Source: Aquihabitans sp.
GTDB taxonomy: Bacteria > Actinomycetota > Acidimicrobiia > Acidimicrobiales > Iamiaceae
Assembly: GCA_025353965.1 (NCBI GenBank)
Contig: JANXNS010000185.1
Span: 1-36,587, forward strand
Direction: 5' to 3'
Length of the DNA stretch: 36,587 nt
Shown here piece by piece: positions 26,991 through 36,376 of the stretch (position 1 is its first letter; each line of letters starts with the position of its first letter). The position numbers and the translations under genes are program-made. The notes under the pieces are model-generated. The model did no database searches and was not told the DNA's origin. It worked only from the letters and a program-made list of their open reading frames with translations.

Positions 26991-28169
26991 ATGAGCAACG
27001 ACCGATTCAATCGTGACCGTCTTGTGGCCGAAGCGATTGCCCAGGCCGGCACCGAAGAATTTGGCGAGCCCACCTGGCAGGAGGGGCTCGACGTGCTTCT
27101 CGACGGCTACAAGAACGAAGCCCGCTTGCACGAACTCGGGGTGGAAATCGCCGCTGGCGACGTGGTCAACCAACTGGCCATGCGGCTGGGCATGACGGCC
27201 TGGCGCGGGGACCACCCGGAAATCACCAAGGTCGGCGTTGAGCATCCGATCGTGATCGTTGGCCAACCCCGGACCGGCACCACCATCCTTTATGACCTGT
27301 TAGCACTCGACCCCGCGCTGCGCGCCCCCCGCACCTGGGAGGTCGATCGCCCCCTTCCCCCGCCCGAAACCGCGACCTACACCACCGATCCACGCATTGC
27401 GGAGGTCGACGCCACATTGGCTATGGCCGACGCGCTCATCCCGGGCTTCACCACCTTTCACCCCATGGGCGCTGGGCTGGCCCAAGAGTGTGTGCGCATC
27501 ACCGCCGGAGACTTCCGGAGCATGATTTTCCCGATCCAGTTCCGACTACCCACCTACAACCAGTGGTTGCTGCACGAGGCCGACCTTGCCCCTGCCTACC
27601 GGTGGCATCGCCGCTTCCTCCAGCATCTGCAATCCCGCCACCCGGCCCAGCAGTGGCTGCTCAAATCCCCCGCTCACCTCTGGCACCTGGATGCGCTGGC
27701 CCACGAATACCCCGATGCACTCATCGTTCAGACCCACCGGGACCCACTCAAGGTGATTGCCTCCACCAGCGCCCTAGCCACCCACCTGCAGCACATGGCT
27801 AGCGACCAGCCGGATATTGTCGAGATTGCCGCCGCCTACGCCGAAGACATCTTCCTCGGACTCGACCGGGGCATCGATGCCCGGAGCCGGGGGGTCATCT
27901 CGGCAGATCGCATCGTGGACGTGCAGTTCTCCGCGTTTGTGGCGGACCCCATTGCCACCGTCCGCCACATCTACGGCGCCCTGGGACGCGACCTCGACGA
28001 CTCGACCGAACAGGCCATGAGGGTCTTCCTGGCCAAGAATCCCGGAGATGGTGGAGGAGGCGGTACCCGCTACCGCTTCGCCGACACGGGCCTCGACCCC
28101 TTGGCCCTTCGCGAACGCGCTACCGCCTATCAGGATTATTTCGACGTCCCCTCCGAACCAATCGTGTAG
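26991..28169 (+). CDS. Sulfotransferase family protein
   Basis: PIVIVGQPRTGTTILYDLLALDP (PAPS 5'-phosphosulfate loop), QWLLKSPAHLWHLDAL, LIVQTHRDPLKVIASTSAL. ATG 26991 with GGAG upstream; the longer ORF start is in the intergenic region. Confidence 0.92.
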   Translation: MSNDRFNRDRLVAEAIAQAGTEEFGEPTWQEGLDVLLDGYKNEARLHELGVEIAAGDVVNQLAMRLGMTAWRGDHPEITKVGVEHPIVIVGQPRTGTTILYDLLALDPALRAPRTWEVDRPLPPPETATYTTDPRIAEVDATLAMADALIPGFTTFHPMGAGLAQECVRITAGDFRSMIFPIQFRLPTYNQWLLHEADLAPAYRWHRRFLQHLQSRHPAQQWLLKSPAHLWHLDALAHEYPDALIVQTHRDPLKVIASTSALATHLQHMASDQPDIVEIAAAYAEDIFLGLDRGIDARSRGVISADRIVDVQFSAFVADPIATVRHIYGALGRDLDDSTEQAMRVFLAKNPGDGGGGGTRYRFADTGLDPLALRERATAYQDYFDVPSEPIV

Positions 28170-28171
28170 CG

Positions 28172-28258
28172 GGTCGTTACCGGATCAACCGTCACCCAGC
28201 AAAGGAACTTCCAGGGCTCCGTCGGCTCATGCAGCGTCCATCGCCGTTCACTGAATGA
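28172..28258 (+). pseudogene. Possible 3' remnant of a TacA/DUF1778-type antitoxin gene
   Basis: Frame ending HPAKELPGLRRLMQRPSPFTE* with TGA at 28256-28258; tail resembles antitoxin C-termini and overlaps ATGA with the toxin remnant start at 28255. Confidence 0.35.
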
Positions 28259-28454
28259 CCCGCCACCAGGCGCCCAGGCCCTTGAGCCCTCGGACTGTTC
28301 CACCGAGTTCGAATGCCGATCATCTGAGCAGACCACGTGGCTCCGACACCATGCCCGACAATCTGCATCTTCTGGTTCGACCAAGGTGCTCGTCGTTACG
28401 CAACCTGGGAGTCGTGACATCGTCGCCTACTACGCCTGGTGCATGGCCCTGATC
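28255..28454 (+). pseudogene. Frameshifted and 3'-truncated TacT/AtaT-like GNAT toxin remnant
   Basis: MTRHQAPRPLSP (frame of ATG 28255), then after a one-base deletion SDCSTEFECRSSEQTTWLRHHARQSASSGSTKVLVVTQPGSRDIVAYYAWCMALI, matching the N-terminal half of toxin-type GNATs; resemblance lost after about 28454. Confidence 0.62.
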
Positions 28455-28496
28455 TTGCCGCGGAAACCGCGAGCTTTGGTACATGGCCGAGCCCGC

Positions 28497-30059
28497 TCAG
28501 ATGCGGGCCGACCGACCTTCCCAATGGGGATCGCGGAGCAGGCGCTTCGTGAGTTTTCCGGCCTCGTTGCGAGGCAACGATTCGTGAACCTCAAACCCGC
28601 GGGGGCATTTGTAGCCGGCCAGCCGCTCGCGACACAGGGCAACCAGTTCGGCCTCTAGGGCGTCGGACCACACGAACCCGTCTCGCAGCGCAACGGCCGC
28701 CCGAACCTGCTCGCCCATCTCCTCGTGAGGAATACCGAACACGGCGACATCGGCCACGGCGCGATGCTCCACGAGCACGCTCTCGGTCTCGGCGGGGTAG
28801 ATGTTCACGCCGCCCGACACGATCATGTCCACCCGTCGGTCAGACAGGTAGAGGTACCCGGCATCGTCGAAGTAACCGATGTCCCCGAGCGTGCCAAGGC
28901 CCGCTTCAAGGTGCGCAGAGGCCGTCTTCTCTGGCGCCTTGTGGTATTCGAAATCGCTCCCCATGAGATTGCGGAAGTACAAGTCTCCTGCCTGCCCGGG
29001 GCCGAGAAGTGCCCCGTCCGGGCCAACGACGGAGATCTCGACGATCGGCAATGGCTTGCCCACACTGCCCGGCCGTTCCTGCCATTCCGCGGCAGTGATG
29101 AGGGCCAGAAAGCCACCCTCGGTACCGCCGTAGTACTCGGTGACAATGGGCCCCCACCAGGAAATACATCCGCGTTTGACATTCAGTGGGCAGGGCGCAG
29201 CACCATGGATCACGGTCCGCAGAGTCGCCCCGGAGAACGCCGATCGCCGCTCGTCGGGAAGATCCAGCAGCCGACGCATTTGGGTGGGCACCAGGTGCAT
29301 GTTGGTCACGCCGTGGCGATCCACCAGGGTGAGCAGTCCATCGGCATCGAAACGATGCTGCAGCACAACCGAAGCACCACAGGCCAATGCGAACAGGGCA
29401 AACACCCATTGGGCGGAGTGGTAGAGCGGGCCGCAGACCCCCTGCACCCCTCCCCCCTCGGCGGGAAGGTCCACGATGGGCCGGAAGGAGTGCGCCATGA
29501 GGGTGAAGATCTCGGGCGTTCCCCCCACCTTGGACAGGCTGGAGCGGACACCCTTGGGCCGGCCCGTCGTGCCCGATGTGTAGAACATCGGCCCACCGCG
29601 CTCCGGGTCCACCGGCACCTCGGCTGACGCCGTAGCCAAGGCCGATTCATAGGACTCGAACCCGGGGTCGGTTCCGTCCACCAAGAGGCGGCAACGGGGT
29701 TCGATGTTGGTCGCCGCCAGGGCAGCTGTCACCACATCGAGCCAGCGGCCGTCGGCAATCACCGCCCGGGCGTCGCTGTCATCGAGGACATAGGCCAGTT
29801 CGTCGGCCACCCAATGCCAGTTCACGGGGACCAACACCCAACCGCCTTGGATGCAGGCCAATGAAACCTCTATGAGCTCAGCCTGGTTTCCGAGCATGGC
29901 CACGACCGTCTCGCCGCTGGCCAGGCCCCGATCACGTAGCGCGTGAATCAAGCGGTCCACCCGCTCGTCCAGCTGGGCCCACGTGGTCACGCCACCGGCG
30001 TCGATCACCGCCGGTACCTCTGGGCGCGCCGCCACCGTCGCAGCCAGGAGCGCACCCAC
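28497..30059 (-). CDS. AMP-forming acyl-CoA synthetase
   Basis: MFYTSGTTGRPKGV (P-loop), TEYYGGTEGGF, GDIGYFDDAGYLYLSDRRVDMIVSGGVNIYPAETE, PRNEAGKLTKRLLRD. GTG start at 30059, TAGTG overlap with the upstream stop. Confidence 0.95.
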   Translation of the reverse strand: MGALLAATVAARPEVPAVIDAGGVTTWAQLDERVDRLIHALRDRGLASGETVVAMLGNQAELIEVSLACIQGGWVLVPVNWHWVADELAYVLDDSDARAVIADGRWLDVVTAALAATNIEPRCRLLVDGTDPGFESYESALATASAEVPVDPERGGPMFYTSGTTGRPKGVRSSLSKVGGTPEIFTLMAHSFRPIVDLPAEGGGVQGVCGPLYHSAQWVFALFALACGASVVLQHRFDADGLLTLVDRHGVTNMHLVPTQMRRLLDLPDERRSAFSGATLRTVIHGAAPCPLNVKRGCISWWGPIVTEYYGGTEGGFLALITAAEWQERPGSVGKPLPIVEISVVGPDGALLGPGQAGDLYFRNLMGSDFEYHKAPEKTASAHLEAGLGTLGDIGYFDDAGYLYLSDRRVDMIVSGGVNIYPAETESVLVEHRAVADVAVFGIPHEEMGEQVRAAVALRDGFVWSDALEAELVALCRERLAGYKCPRGFEVHESLPRNEAGKLTKRLLRDPHWEGRSARI

Positions 30060-31504
30060 TAGGGGGCGTCAGGCAGGAAGCTGCCGTGGAATCCGAACGG
30101 CACCCGTCGCGGCGCGTGGACCCGGGCGACTTCGGTGAGCGTCTCCGCGTCCAGCACCACCATGGCGCTTTCGTTGGTGGACCGCTCGGTGACCCAGTTC
30201 AGGATCCACCCGGCATCCTCGGTGGGGTTACTCGGATCGGGCGTGAAGACGGGCTCGCCGGAGACCGAGTCCGGGCCGTACCCGACCGAGATGGAAGTCC
30301 CGGCGTGCAGGTCGTGCTTGACCACACCATCGAACTCGGCTTCATCTTCGGACCACTGTCGGGTCCGGCCCAAGTAGCCGTACCGGGCGTCGAGGCCGGC
30401 GCGCCGGTCGTCCATCCGCGGGAAGTCCGCAGGGCGGTCGTCGAGTTGCTCGGTCGTGAACGTTCCGGCCCGGGCGTCGATGCGCCAGCGGTGCAAGGAC
30501 GGCTCCACCGGCTCAGACAGCGCCTCCTCCCCAAACGACGTGTTGAGCCGGGAGGCACGACACCCGGTGACGATCACGGCATCATCGTCGCCGCGAACAT
30601 CGTGTGCGTTGAGGAAGTGAAAAACCCAGAACGGGTCCACCTCGATCCAGCGGATCGTGTCTCCCGGAGCACCACGGTCCAGCACGCCGACCCTGGCGCC
30701 GTTTTCGGGCATCCACCGGATACCTTCGCCGCCCTTGAGCATGGACTCGAGGTCGAACAGTGCGGGCAAATCGAAGATCACGACCTTGGTCGCCGTGACC
30801 ACGAAGTCGTGCATCATGACCGGGTTCGGAAGCTCGACCGGGGTGGTCCAGGTGAGGGTGCCGTCGACAGAAGCCGTGTGGACCCGCAGGTGTGGGGGGA
30901 ACGGCGAATACCCGAAGAAGGTCATCTCACCGGTAGCCGGATCAATCTTGGGGTGCGCCGTCATCCCTCCCTGGAGGGCGCCGGCGAAATCGAACTCTCC
31001 GAGGGTCTCGAGTTCCCGGCTCATTTCCATTGGCTTGGCCGCTTCCATGAGCGCCAAGATCCGGCCGGCGTGGCTCACCACATGGGTGTTGGCGGTGTTC
31101 TTCATGCCGCCGACCTTCTCCATCACTTCCGCCGGAGGGAGGCGGAAGTCCGACAGACCGCCGAACAAGGCTTCCCCCGCGTCGGCCTCCGCCTGGAATC
31201 CGGCTGAGCGAATCCAGCGGTTGCGGTACTTCGCCCCGCCTTGGCCGTCGAGTTCCAACCCGTGAAGCATGCCGTCGCCGTCAAAGATGTGATAGCGCCC
31301 AAGGGGAGCAAACGCGGGGTTCGGCCCGTTGCGTAAAAAGGTGCCGCGCAGGCCAGCGGGAAGGTTGCCGGTGACGCGCAGGTCGGCCACGTCGAGCTCA
31401 TCGGTGACCGGGGCGTACAGGCCCGCCAGCCAAGGATTGGTGCTGCCGGGGGCCACCAGTGCTTCGGCGGCGTGATCGGTCCGGGGATCGCTGTCGATCG
31501 TCAT
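30059..31504 (-). CDS. Carotenoid oxygenase (RPE65/CCO family)
   Basis: LPAGLRGTFLRNGPNPAF...YHIFDGDGMLHGL; iron-ligand His candidates in MTAHPKID, MMHDFVVT, HFLNAHD, GFHGSFLP. Confidence 0.94.
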   Translation of the reverse strand: MTIDSDPRTDHAAEALVAPGSTNPWLAGLYAPVTDELDVADLRVTGNLPAGLRGTFLRNGPNPAFAPLGRYHIFDGDGMLHGLELDGQGGAKYRNRWIRSAGFQAEADAGEALFGGLSDFRLPPAEVMEKVGGMKNTANTHVVSHAGRILALMEAAKPMEMSRELETLGEFDFAGALQGGMTAHPKIDPATGEMTFFGYSPFPPHLRVHTASVDGTLTWTTPVELPNPVMMHDFVVTATKVVIFDLPALFDLESMLKGGEGIRWMPENGARVGVLDRGAPGDTIRWIEVDPFWVFHFLNAHDVRGDDDAVIVTGCRASRLNTSFGEEALSEPVEPSLHRWRIDARAGTFTTEQLDDRPADFPRMDDRRAGLDARYGYLGRTRQWSEDEAEFDGVVKHDLHAGTSISVGYGPDSVSGEPVFTPDPSNPTEDAGWILNWVTERSTNESAMVVLDAETLTEVARVHAPRRVPFGFHGSFLPDAP

Positions 31505-31535
31505 AGGTCAAACCGTAGCAAGGATACCGAGAGGG

Positions 31536-31548
31536 TGAACGCTGTTCA
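31536..31548. promoter_or_regulatory. Candidate TetR operator TGAACGCTGTTCA (core of GTGAACGCTGTTCAC, 31535-31549)
   Basis: 6-bp arms GTGAAC/GTTCAC around GCT, in the divergent gap between carotenoid oxygenase and tetR. Confidence 0.65.
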
Positions 31549-31598
31549 CTCTGGCGATTGGACAAGGTGCGCAAACCCGGCCCGGTAGCCTCATTGCT

Positions 31599-32228
31599 AT
31601 GACTGCGTTGCCCTCCACATCGGAGACGATCCCTGAACCACAGGACCGGCCACTCCTGCAACGCGAAACAATTGTGGCCGCGGCGCGCGAGCTCGTGTCC
31701 ACCAAGGGGCTCGAGGCACTCTCGTTACGCCGGCTGGCAGCCACCCTGGGGGTGACTGCCCCCGCGCTCTATGCCCACGTGACCGACAAGAACGATCTTC
31801 TTCGAGCCATCGCCGAGGTGGAATTCGACGAGCTCGTCTCCCGGTTCGAGGCCGTCCATGTAGATGATCCAGTGGCCCTCATTCGGGCCCACGGAAGGGC
31901 CTACCTGGATTACGCCCGGGAGAACCCGGCCCTTTTCCACGTCATGTTCTTGTTCCCACCGGACCTCGGCAACGGGGCTGCCGAGCGGACGGGCATTGAA
32001 TTGCCCGCCGCCACCCGGGTTTTCACCATGGCCGCACAGGCCGTTACCGATGCCATCGACTCCGGCGCCCTCGTGTCCGACAACCCCCTACTCGCCGTGT
32101 TGGCCATTTGGGCCAGCGTGCACGGGGTGGCCCAGGTCTTACTCCTCGGCTTTGCCCTGACCCGTGAGTCCGAGGACGCACTGATGACCGAAGTGACGGA
32201 TCGGCTCCTCGCCGGGTACCAGCCCTGA
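31599..32228 (+). CDS. TetR-family transcriptional regulator
   Basis: RETIVAAARELVSTKGLEALSLRRLAATLGVTAPALYAHVTDKNDLLRAIAE HTH plus TetR_C-like region. Confidence 0.94.
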   Translation: MTALPSTSETIPEPQDRPLLQRETIVAAARELVSTKGLEALSLRRLAATLGVTAPALYAHVTDKNDLLRAIAEVEFDELVSRFEAVHVDDPVALIRAHGRAYLDYARENPALFHVMFLFPPDLGNGAAERTGIELPAATRVFTMAAQAVTDAIDSGALVSDNPLLAVLAIWASVHGVAQVLLLGFALTRESEDALMTEVTDRLLAGYQP

Positions 32229-32260
32229 CCGGGATGCTGGCACGCTTCGGTTCCATCGTA

Positions 32261-32273
32261 TAAACACTGTTCA
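32261..32273. promoter_or_regulatory. Candidate TetR operator TAAACACTGTTCA
   Basis: 11/13 identical to the 31536 site with the same dyad centre, about 43 bp upstream of the ABC binding-protein start. Confidence 0.5.
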
Positions 32274-32315
32274 GTGGTTGGGAGGGGACTTCCCAACCAG
32301 AACCACAGGGGACTC

Positions 32316-33626
32316 ATGAAACGCACCGCGCTGGCCATCACTTTTGTCACCCTCGCGCTCCTAGCCACGTCATGTAGCGAGGCGGCACCCAAGGGCACCG
32401 ACGCGAAGAGCCCCGGCACAACGATCCCCAGCACTTCGTGCGAGGGCCCCAAGCTCCTCGCCTGTGCCCGGGCGTCCATGCTCGGCAATCTCGTGCCAGC
32501 CAAGGCCACCAAGGCCACCGGCACCCCGATCACCCTTGGCATGATCAACCAGGAGAACACGCCCGCCGGGTCGTTTCCCGAGCTGAGCCAAGCAGTCCAA
32601 GCTGCGGTGACCTTTGTAAACGATGAACTCGGCGGGGTCGACGGCCACCCCATCAAGGTCGAGGTGTGCAACACCAAGTTCTCCACCGAAGGCTCCACCG
32701 CCTGCGGCCAAAAGTTCGTCGACGAGAATGTGCCGGCCGTCCTCGGCGGCATCGATGTCTTCGGCAACGCCAATGACGTTCTCGACCAAAATGACATTCC
32801 CTTCATTGGGGGCATCCCCGTCAGCACCCAGTCGGTCACCTCACCGAACTCGTTCCAGTGGAGCGGCGGTACCTGGGGGGCAACGGTTGCCTTTGCGGAC
32901 TACGCCATCCACACGCTGAAGGCCAAGAACGTCGCCATCGTTTACAGCGAGTTCGGCTCCATCACCGACAGCGCCAGATACGGCGAGCGGGTGCTCAAGG
33001 ACAGTGGTATCCAGGTCGAACTGGTGCCGTTCCCCATCATGTCGCCAGACATCAGCACCCCGCTCCAAGCGGCGGCCGCCAACAAGCCCGATGCCATCAT
33101 GGTGTTGGCCGCCGACACAAGTTGCAAGGCCGCCTTCGACGCCTTGGACGCCCAGCAAATCACCGCGACTCCCTTCTTCACGGGGGCATGCGCACCGCCC
33201 ACAATCATCGACCCGCTGCCGGAGGCCAAGACCAACGGCACCATCTTCAACGTCGAGGGGCCCATTGCCCGCGACAACCCGGGGCCAGATCCGACTCTCT
33301 ACAACGCCGTGATCAATCAGTACGGCAAGGGCTTGAACCCGGTTGGCGCCGGCACCGTCTCGTTCCGCAGTTTCATGAACCTGTACGCCGTGATGCGTCA
33401 CATAGGGGCCGACAAGCTCAGCCCGGCAAACCTCATCAAGGCCCTTCGGGCCACCGTGGACGAACCCAGCTTCATGGGCCACCCTTATACATGCGATGGC
33501 AAGCAATTCAAGGGGCTCCCGGGCATCTGCTCCCCTCAACAAGTGTTGGCCCGTATGGAACACAAGCAGTTGAGCCAGGTGGGCGGCTGGATCGACGTAG
33601 GTGCCATTTACGCCGCAACGTTCTGA
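32316..33626 (+). CDS. Branched-chain-amino-acid-type ABC transporter substrate-binding lipoprotein
   Basis: Signal with lipobox (LALLATSC), GTPITLGMINQENTPAGSFPELSQAVQAAVTFVNDELGGVDGHPIKVEVCN typical of LivJ-like (Peripla_BP_6). Start at ATG 32316. Confidence 0.92.
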   Translation: MKRTALAITFVTLALLATSCSEAAPKGTDAKSPGTTIPSTSCEGPKLLACARASMLGNLVPAKATKATGTPITLGMINQENTPAGSFPELSQAVQAAVTFVNDELGGVDGHPIKVEVCNTKFSTEGSTACGQKFVDENVPAVLGGIDVFGNANDVLDQNDIPFIGGIPVSTQSVTSPNSFQWSGGTWGATVAFADYAIHTLKAKNVAIVYSEFGSITDSARYGERVLKDSGIQVELVPFPIMSPDISTPLQAAAANKPDAIMVLAADTSCKAAFDALDAQQITATPFFTGACAPPTIIDPLPEAKTNGTIFNVEGPIARDNPGPDPTLYNAVINQYGKGLNPVGAGTVSFRSFMNLYAVMRHIGADKLSPANLIKALRATVDEPSFMGHPYTCDGKQFKGLPGICSPQQVLARMEHKQLSQVGGWIDVGAIYAATF

Positions 33627-33656
33627 GGCCTGCTCATCTCCACCTCTATCGGGTTT

Positions 33657-35621
33657 TTGTTGGCTGGCCTTGGCAGCGGTGCGGTGGTTGCCTCACTGGC
33701 GCTTGGCCTCGTGCTCGGGCATCGAGCCAACGGTGTCATCAACTTTGCCCACGCCGCCATGGGCATGTATCTGGCCTACGCCTACTTTGAGTTTCGGGAG
33801 ACGGGCGACCTGGTCCTGCCCGTCATTGGATTGCCGTCGCGGATACACCTGCTCGCCCGCCCCACCCTGGGGAGCGCGCTCCTGGTGACGGTGCTCCTGG
33901 GCCTCGCCCTGGGTGTCGCCGTTTACTGGCTCGTGTTCCGGCCGCTGCGCGAAGCACCGCCCTTGGCCCGAGTCGTTGCATCGCTGGGTCTGCTCCTCTA
34001 CACACAAGAAATGGCGCGGCTGCGCTTCCCGACCTCGGGGGCGGGTGTAGTGGTGCGCCGGGCGATTCTCCCGGACGGCCCGGTACATCTTCTCGGGTCC
34101 ACGGTTAGCGCCAACCGCCTACTCCTCACCGCCATGGTGATCGTGGCCACGATCGTCCTCACCGTGGTCTTCCGGCTCACCCGATTCGGACTAGCCACCA
34201 GGGCTGCGGCCGGCAACGAAAAGGGGGCCCTCCTCATCGGCATCGCCCCCGACCAACTCGGTTCGATCTGCTGGGCCATTGCCGCAGCGCTAGCCGGAGC
34301 CGCGGTCATCTTCATCGAACCGATTTCTGGCCTTGACCCCGCCATCACAACCTTGCTGGTAGTTCCAGCGCTCGCCGCCGCGCTCATTGGCAGCCTGGAG
34401 TCGTTCGCCATCACCTCGGCCGCCGGGATCGGCATCGGGATGGTCCAGTCGCTCATTCTCGGCTGGGCGGTGCGCCCGTCCACCACGTGGATTCCGCACT
34501 GGCTGCCCACCACCGGAATTCAGGCCGCAGTGCCCGTCGTGCTCATCATTTTGGTGCTGGTCCTTCGCGGTGATGCGCTACCAGATCGGTCGGCCATTGC
34601 GCCCCGATCGCTCCCCGCCTCACCGACCCCCCGGCACGTAGTGGCCTGGACCCTGCTCTTGTCTGGGTTGGCTGGCGGCGGCCTGTTGGTCTTCAGCGCG
34701 TCGTATCGGCAGGCGCTGGTGGTCACCATGATTTTTGCGTTGCTTGCCCTGTCGGTGGTGGTAGTCACCGGCTACAGCGGCCAGATTTCCTTGGCCCAGA
34801 TGGCATTCGCCGGGGTGGCCGGCTTTGCTGCGATCCGCCTTTCTGAGCACGGCGTCGCCTTCTTACCGGCGCTTGTCATGGCGGCCCTGGTATCCACGGC
34901 TCTCGGTCTGCTCATTGGCTATCCGGCCACGCGGGTGCGCGGCATGACGTTGGCGGTGGCCACTCTCGCCATGGCCGTGGCCATCGAGGGCTTGATCCTG
35001 GCCAGCGAACCCTTCTCGGGCGGTGCCGCCGGGTCGAGCGCCCCGCGACCATCGCTGTTCGGGATCGACATTGGCTTCAATGCGCGGGGCGCCGACAACT
35101 TCCGACCGGCGTTTGGTTTCGTCGTGATCGTGGTGCTGGCTCTTGCCGCGTGCGCAGTGGCGAACTTGCGTCGGAACCGAACCGGGTTGCGCTGGCTTGC
35201 GGTTCGTGCCAATGAGCGGGCGGCTGCGGCGGCAGGGATCGACGTGACCCGATCCAAGCTGGGCGCCTTCGCCACCTCGTCATTCCTCGCCGGTCTGAGC
35301 GGCGGGCTCACCGCGTTTGCCACCACTACCTTGTCGCCCACGTCGTTCGCGGTCATCGGTGCCCTGGTAGCGCTATCGCTCACCTACCTGGCCGGTGTCT
35401 CGAGCATCTCCGGGGCATTTCTGGCCGGCGGATTGGCGCAGGCCGGCATCATCACCACCGCCATGAATACCCAGACCGATGGGTGGGCAGGTCGCTATGC
35501 CTTTGCCATCAGCGGGTTGGCGTTGATCATCACGGCGATCCTTGCGCCTCAAGGCTTGACCGGGCTCTGGCGCAACCGTCTGGCAACCATGACGGCCCAC
35601 ACCGCAAAGGCACCATCGTGA
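33657..35621 (+). CDS. Fused LivH-LivM-type ABC permease
   Basis: N-half GLGSGAVVASLALGLVLGHRANGVINFAHAAMGM (LivH); C-half FALLALSVVVVTGYSGQISLAQMAFAGVAGFAAI (LivM). Start uncertain: TTG 33657 or CTG 33630. Confidence 0.92.
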   Translation: MLAGLGSGAVVASLALGLVLGHRANGVINFAHAAMGMYLAYAYFEFRETGDLVLPVIGLPSRIHLLARPTLGSALLVTVLLGLALGVAVYWLVFRPLREAPPLARVVASLGLLLYTQEMARLRFPTSGAGVVVRRAILPDGPVHLLGSTVSANRLLLTAMVIVATIVLTVVFRLTRFGLATRAAAGNEKGALLIGIAPDQLGSICWAIAAALAGAAVIFIEPISGLDPAITTLLVVPALAAALIGSLESFAITSAAGIGIGMVQSLILGWAVRPSTTWIPHWLPTTGIQAAVPVVLIILVLVLRGDALPDRSAIAPRSLPASPTPRHVVAWTLLLSGLAGGGLLVFSASYRQALVVTMIFALLALSVVVVTGYSGQISLAQMAFAGVAGFAAIRLSEHGVAFLPALVMAALVSTALGLLIGYPATRVRGMTLAVATLAMAVAIEGLILASEPFSGGAAGSSAPRPSLFGIDIGFNARGADNFRPAFGFVVIVVLALAACAVANLRRNRTGLRWLAVRANERAAAAAGIDVTRSKLGAFATSSFLAGLSGGLTAFATTTLSPTSFAVIGALVALSLTYLAGVSSISGAFLAGGLAQAGIITTAMNTQTDGWAGRYAFAISGLALIITAILAPQGLTGLWRNRLATMTAHTAKAPS

Positions 35622-36376
35622 CCGGCGAGCCGATTCTGGATGTCCGAGATCTGACCGTGAGTCACGGTGGGCTCATAGCAGTCGACGACTTGTCGTTTCA
35701 AGTGGGGCCGCGCCAAATCGTTGGCCTTATCGGCCCGAATGGTGCCGGTAAGACCACGTGCATCGACACCCTCACCGGGTTCACTGCCCTCAAGCGAGGG
35801 CGCATCTTGTTCTTGGGTCAACCCATCGACGGGCTTCCTGCGCACGCTCGAGCTCGAATCGGGTTGGTCCGGACCTTCCAATCGCTCGAGCTCTTCGATG
35901 ACCTAAGCGTTCGAGAGAACCTGCTGGTCTCGGCCAGTACCCCCACCTGGCGATCAACCCTCACCGATATGTTCCGAGCCAAGCCCGCGGTCGACCGACA
36001 GGTCGACGCCGTACTGGCTCAACTCGACCTCACGGGGCTGGCCGACCGGTCACCATCGTCGTTGTCCAACGGCCAGCGCCACCTCGTTGCCCTGGCCCGA
36101 GCGTTGGTCGCCCGCCCCAAACTACTCCTCCTCGACGAACCAGCGGCCGGCCTTGATCCGGCCGAGACCAACGAGCTCAAGGACCTCCTCCGAACCCTGC
36201 CGGAGGCGGGAACCAGCCTGCTTCTGGTGGACCATGACATGTCCTTGGTCCTCGGCGTGTGCGACCTGATTCACGTCATCGACTTCGGGCGCCTCATCGC
36301 CAGTGGCCCCCCAGCGGAGATCCGCACCAACCCGGCGGTCATCGCCGCCTATCTCGGCCAGGAGCACCAGCCATGA
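35618..36376 (+). CDS. LivG-type ABC transporter ATP-binding protein
   Basis: GLIGPNGAGKTTCIDTLTGF (Walker A), RTFQSLELF, LSNGQRHLVALARAL signature, LLLLDEPAAGLDP. GTGA overlap with permease. Confidence 0.95.
   Translation: MTGEPILDVRDLTVSHGGLIAVDDLSFQVGPRQIVGLIGPNGAGKTTCIDTLTGFTALKRGRILFLGQPIDGLPAHARARIGLVRTFQSLELFDDLSVRENLLVSASTPTWRSTLTDMFRAKPAVDRQVDAVLAQLDLTGLADRSPSSLSNGQRHLVALARALVARPKLLLLDEPAAGLDPAETNELKDLLRTLPEAGTSLLLVDHDMSLVLGVCDLIHVIDFGRLIASGPPAEIRTNPAVIAAYLGQEHQP

Noticed and set aside
30086-31207. 373-aa plus-strand ORF opposite the carotenoid oxygenase
   Set aside because: Antisense shadow of a gene with conserved His ligands; no coherent domain.
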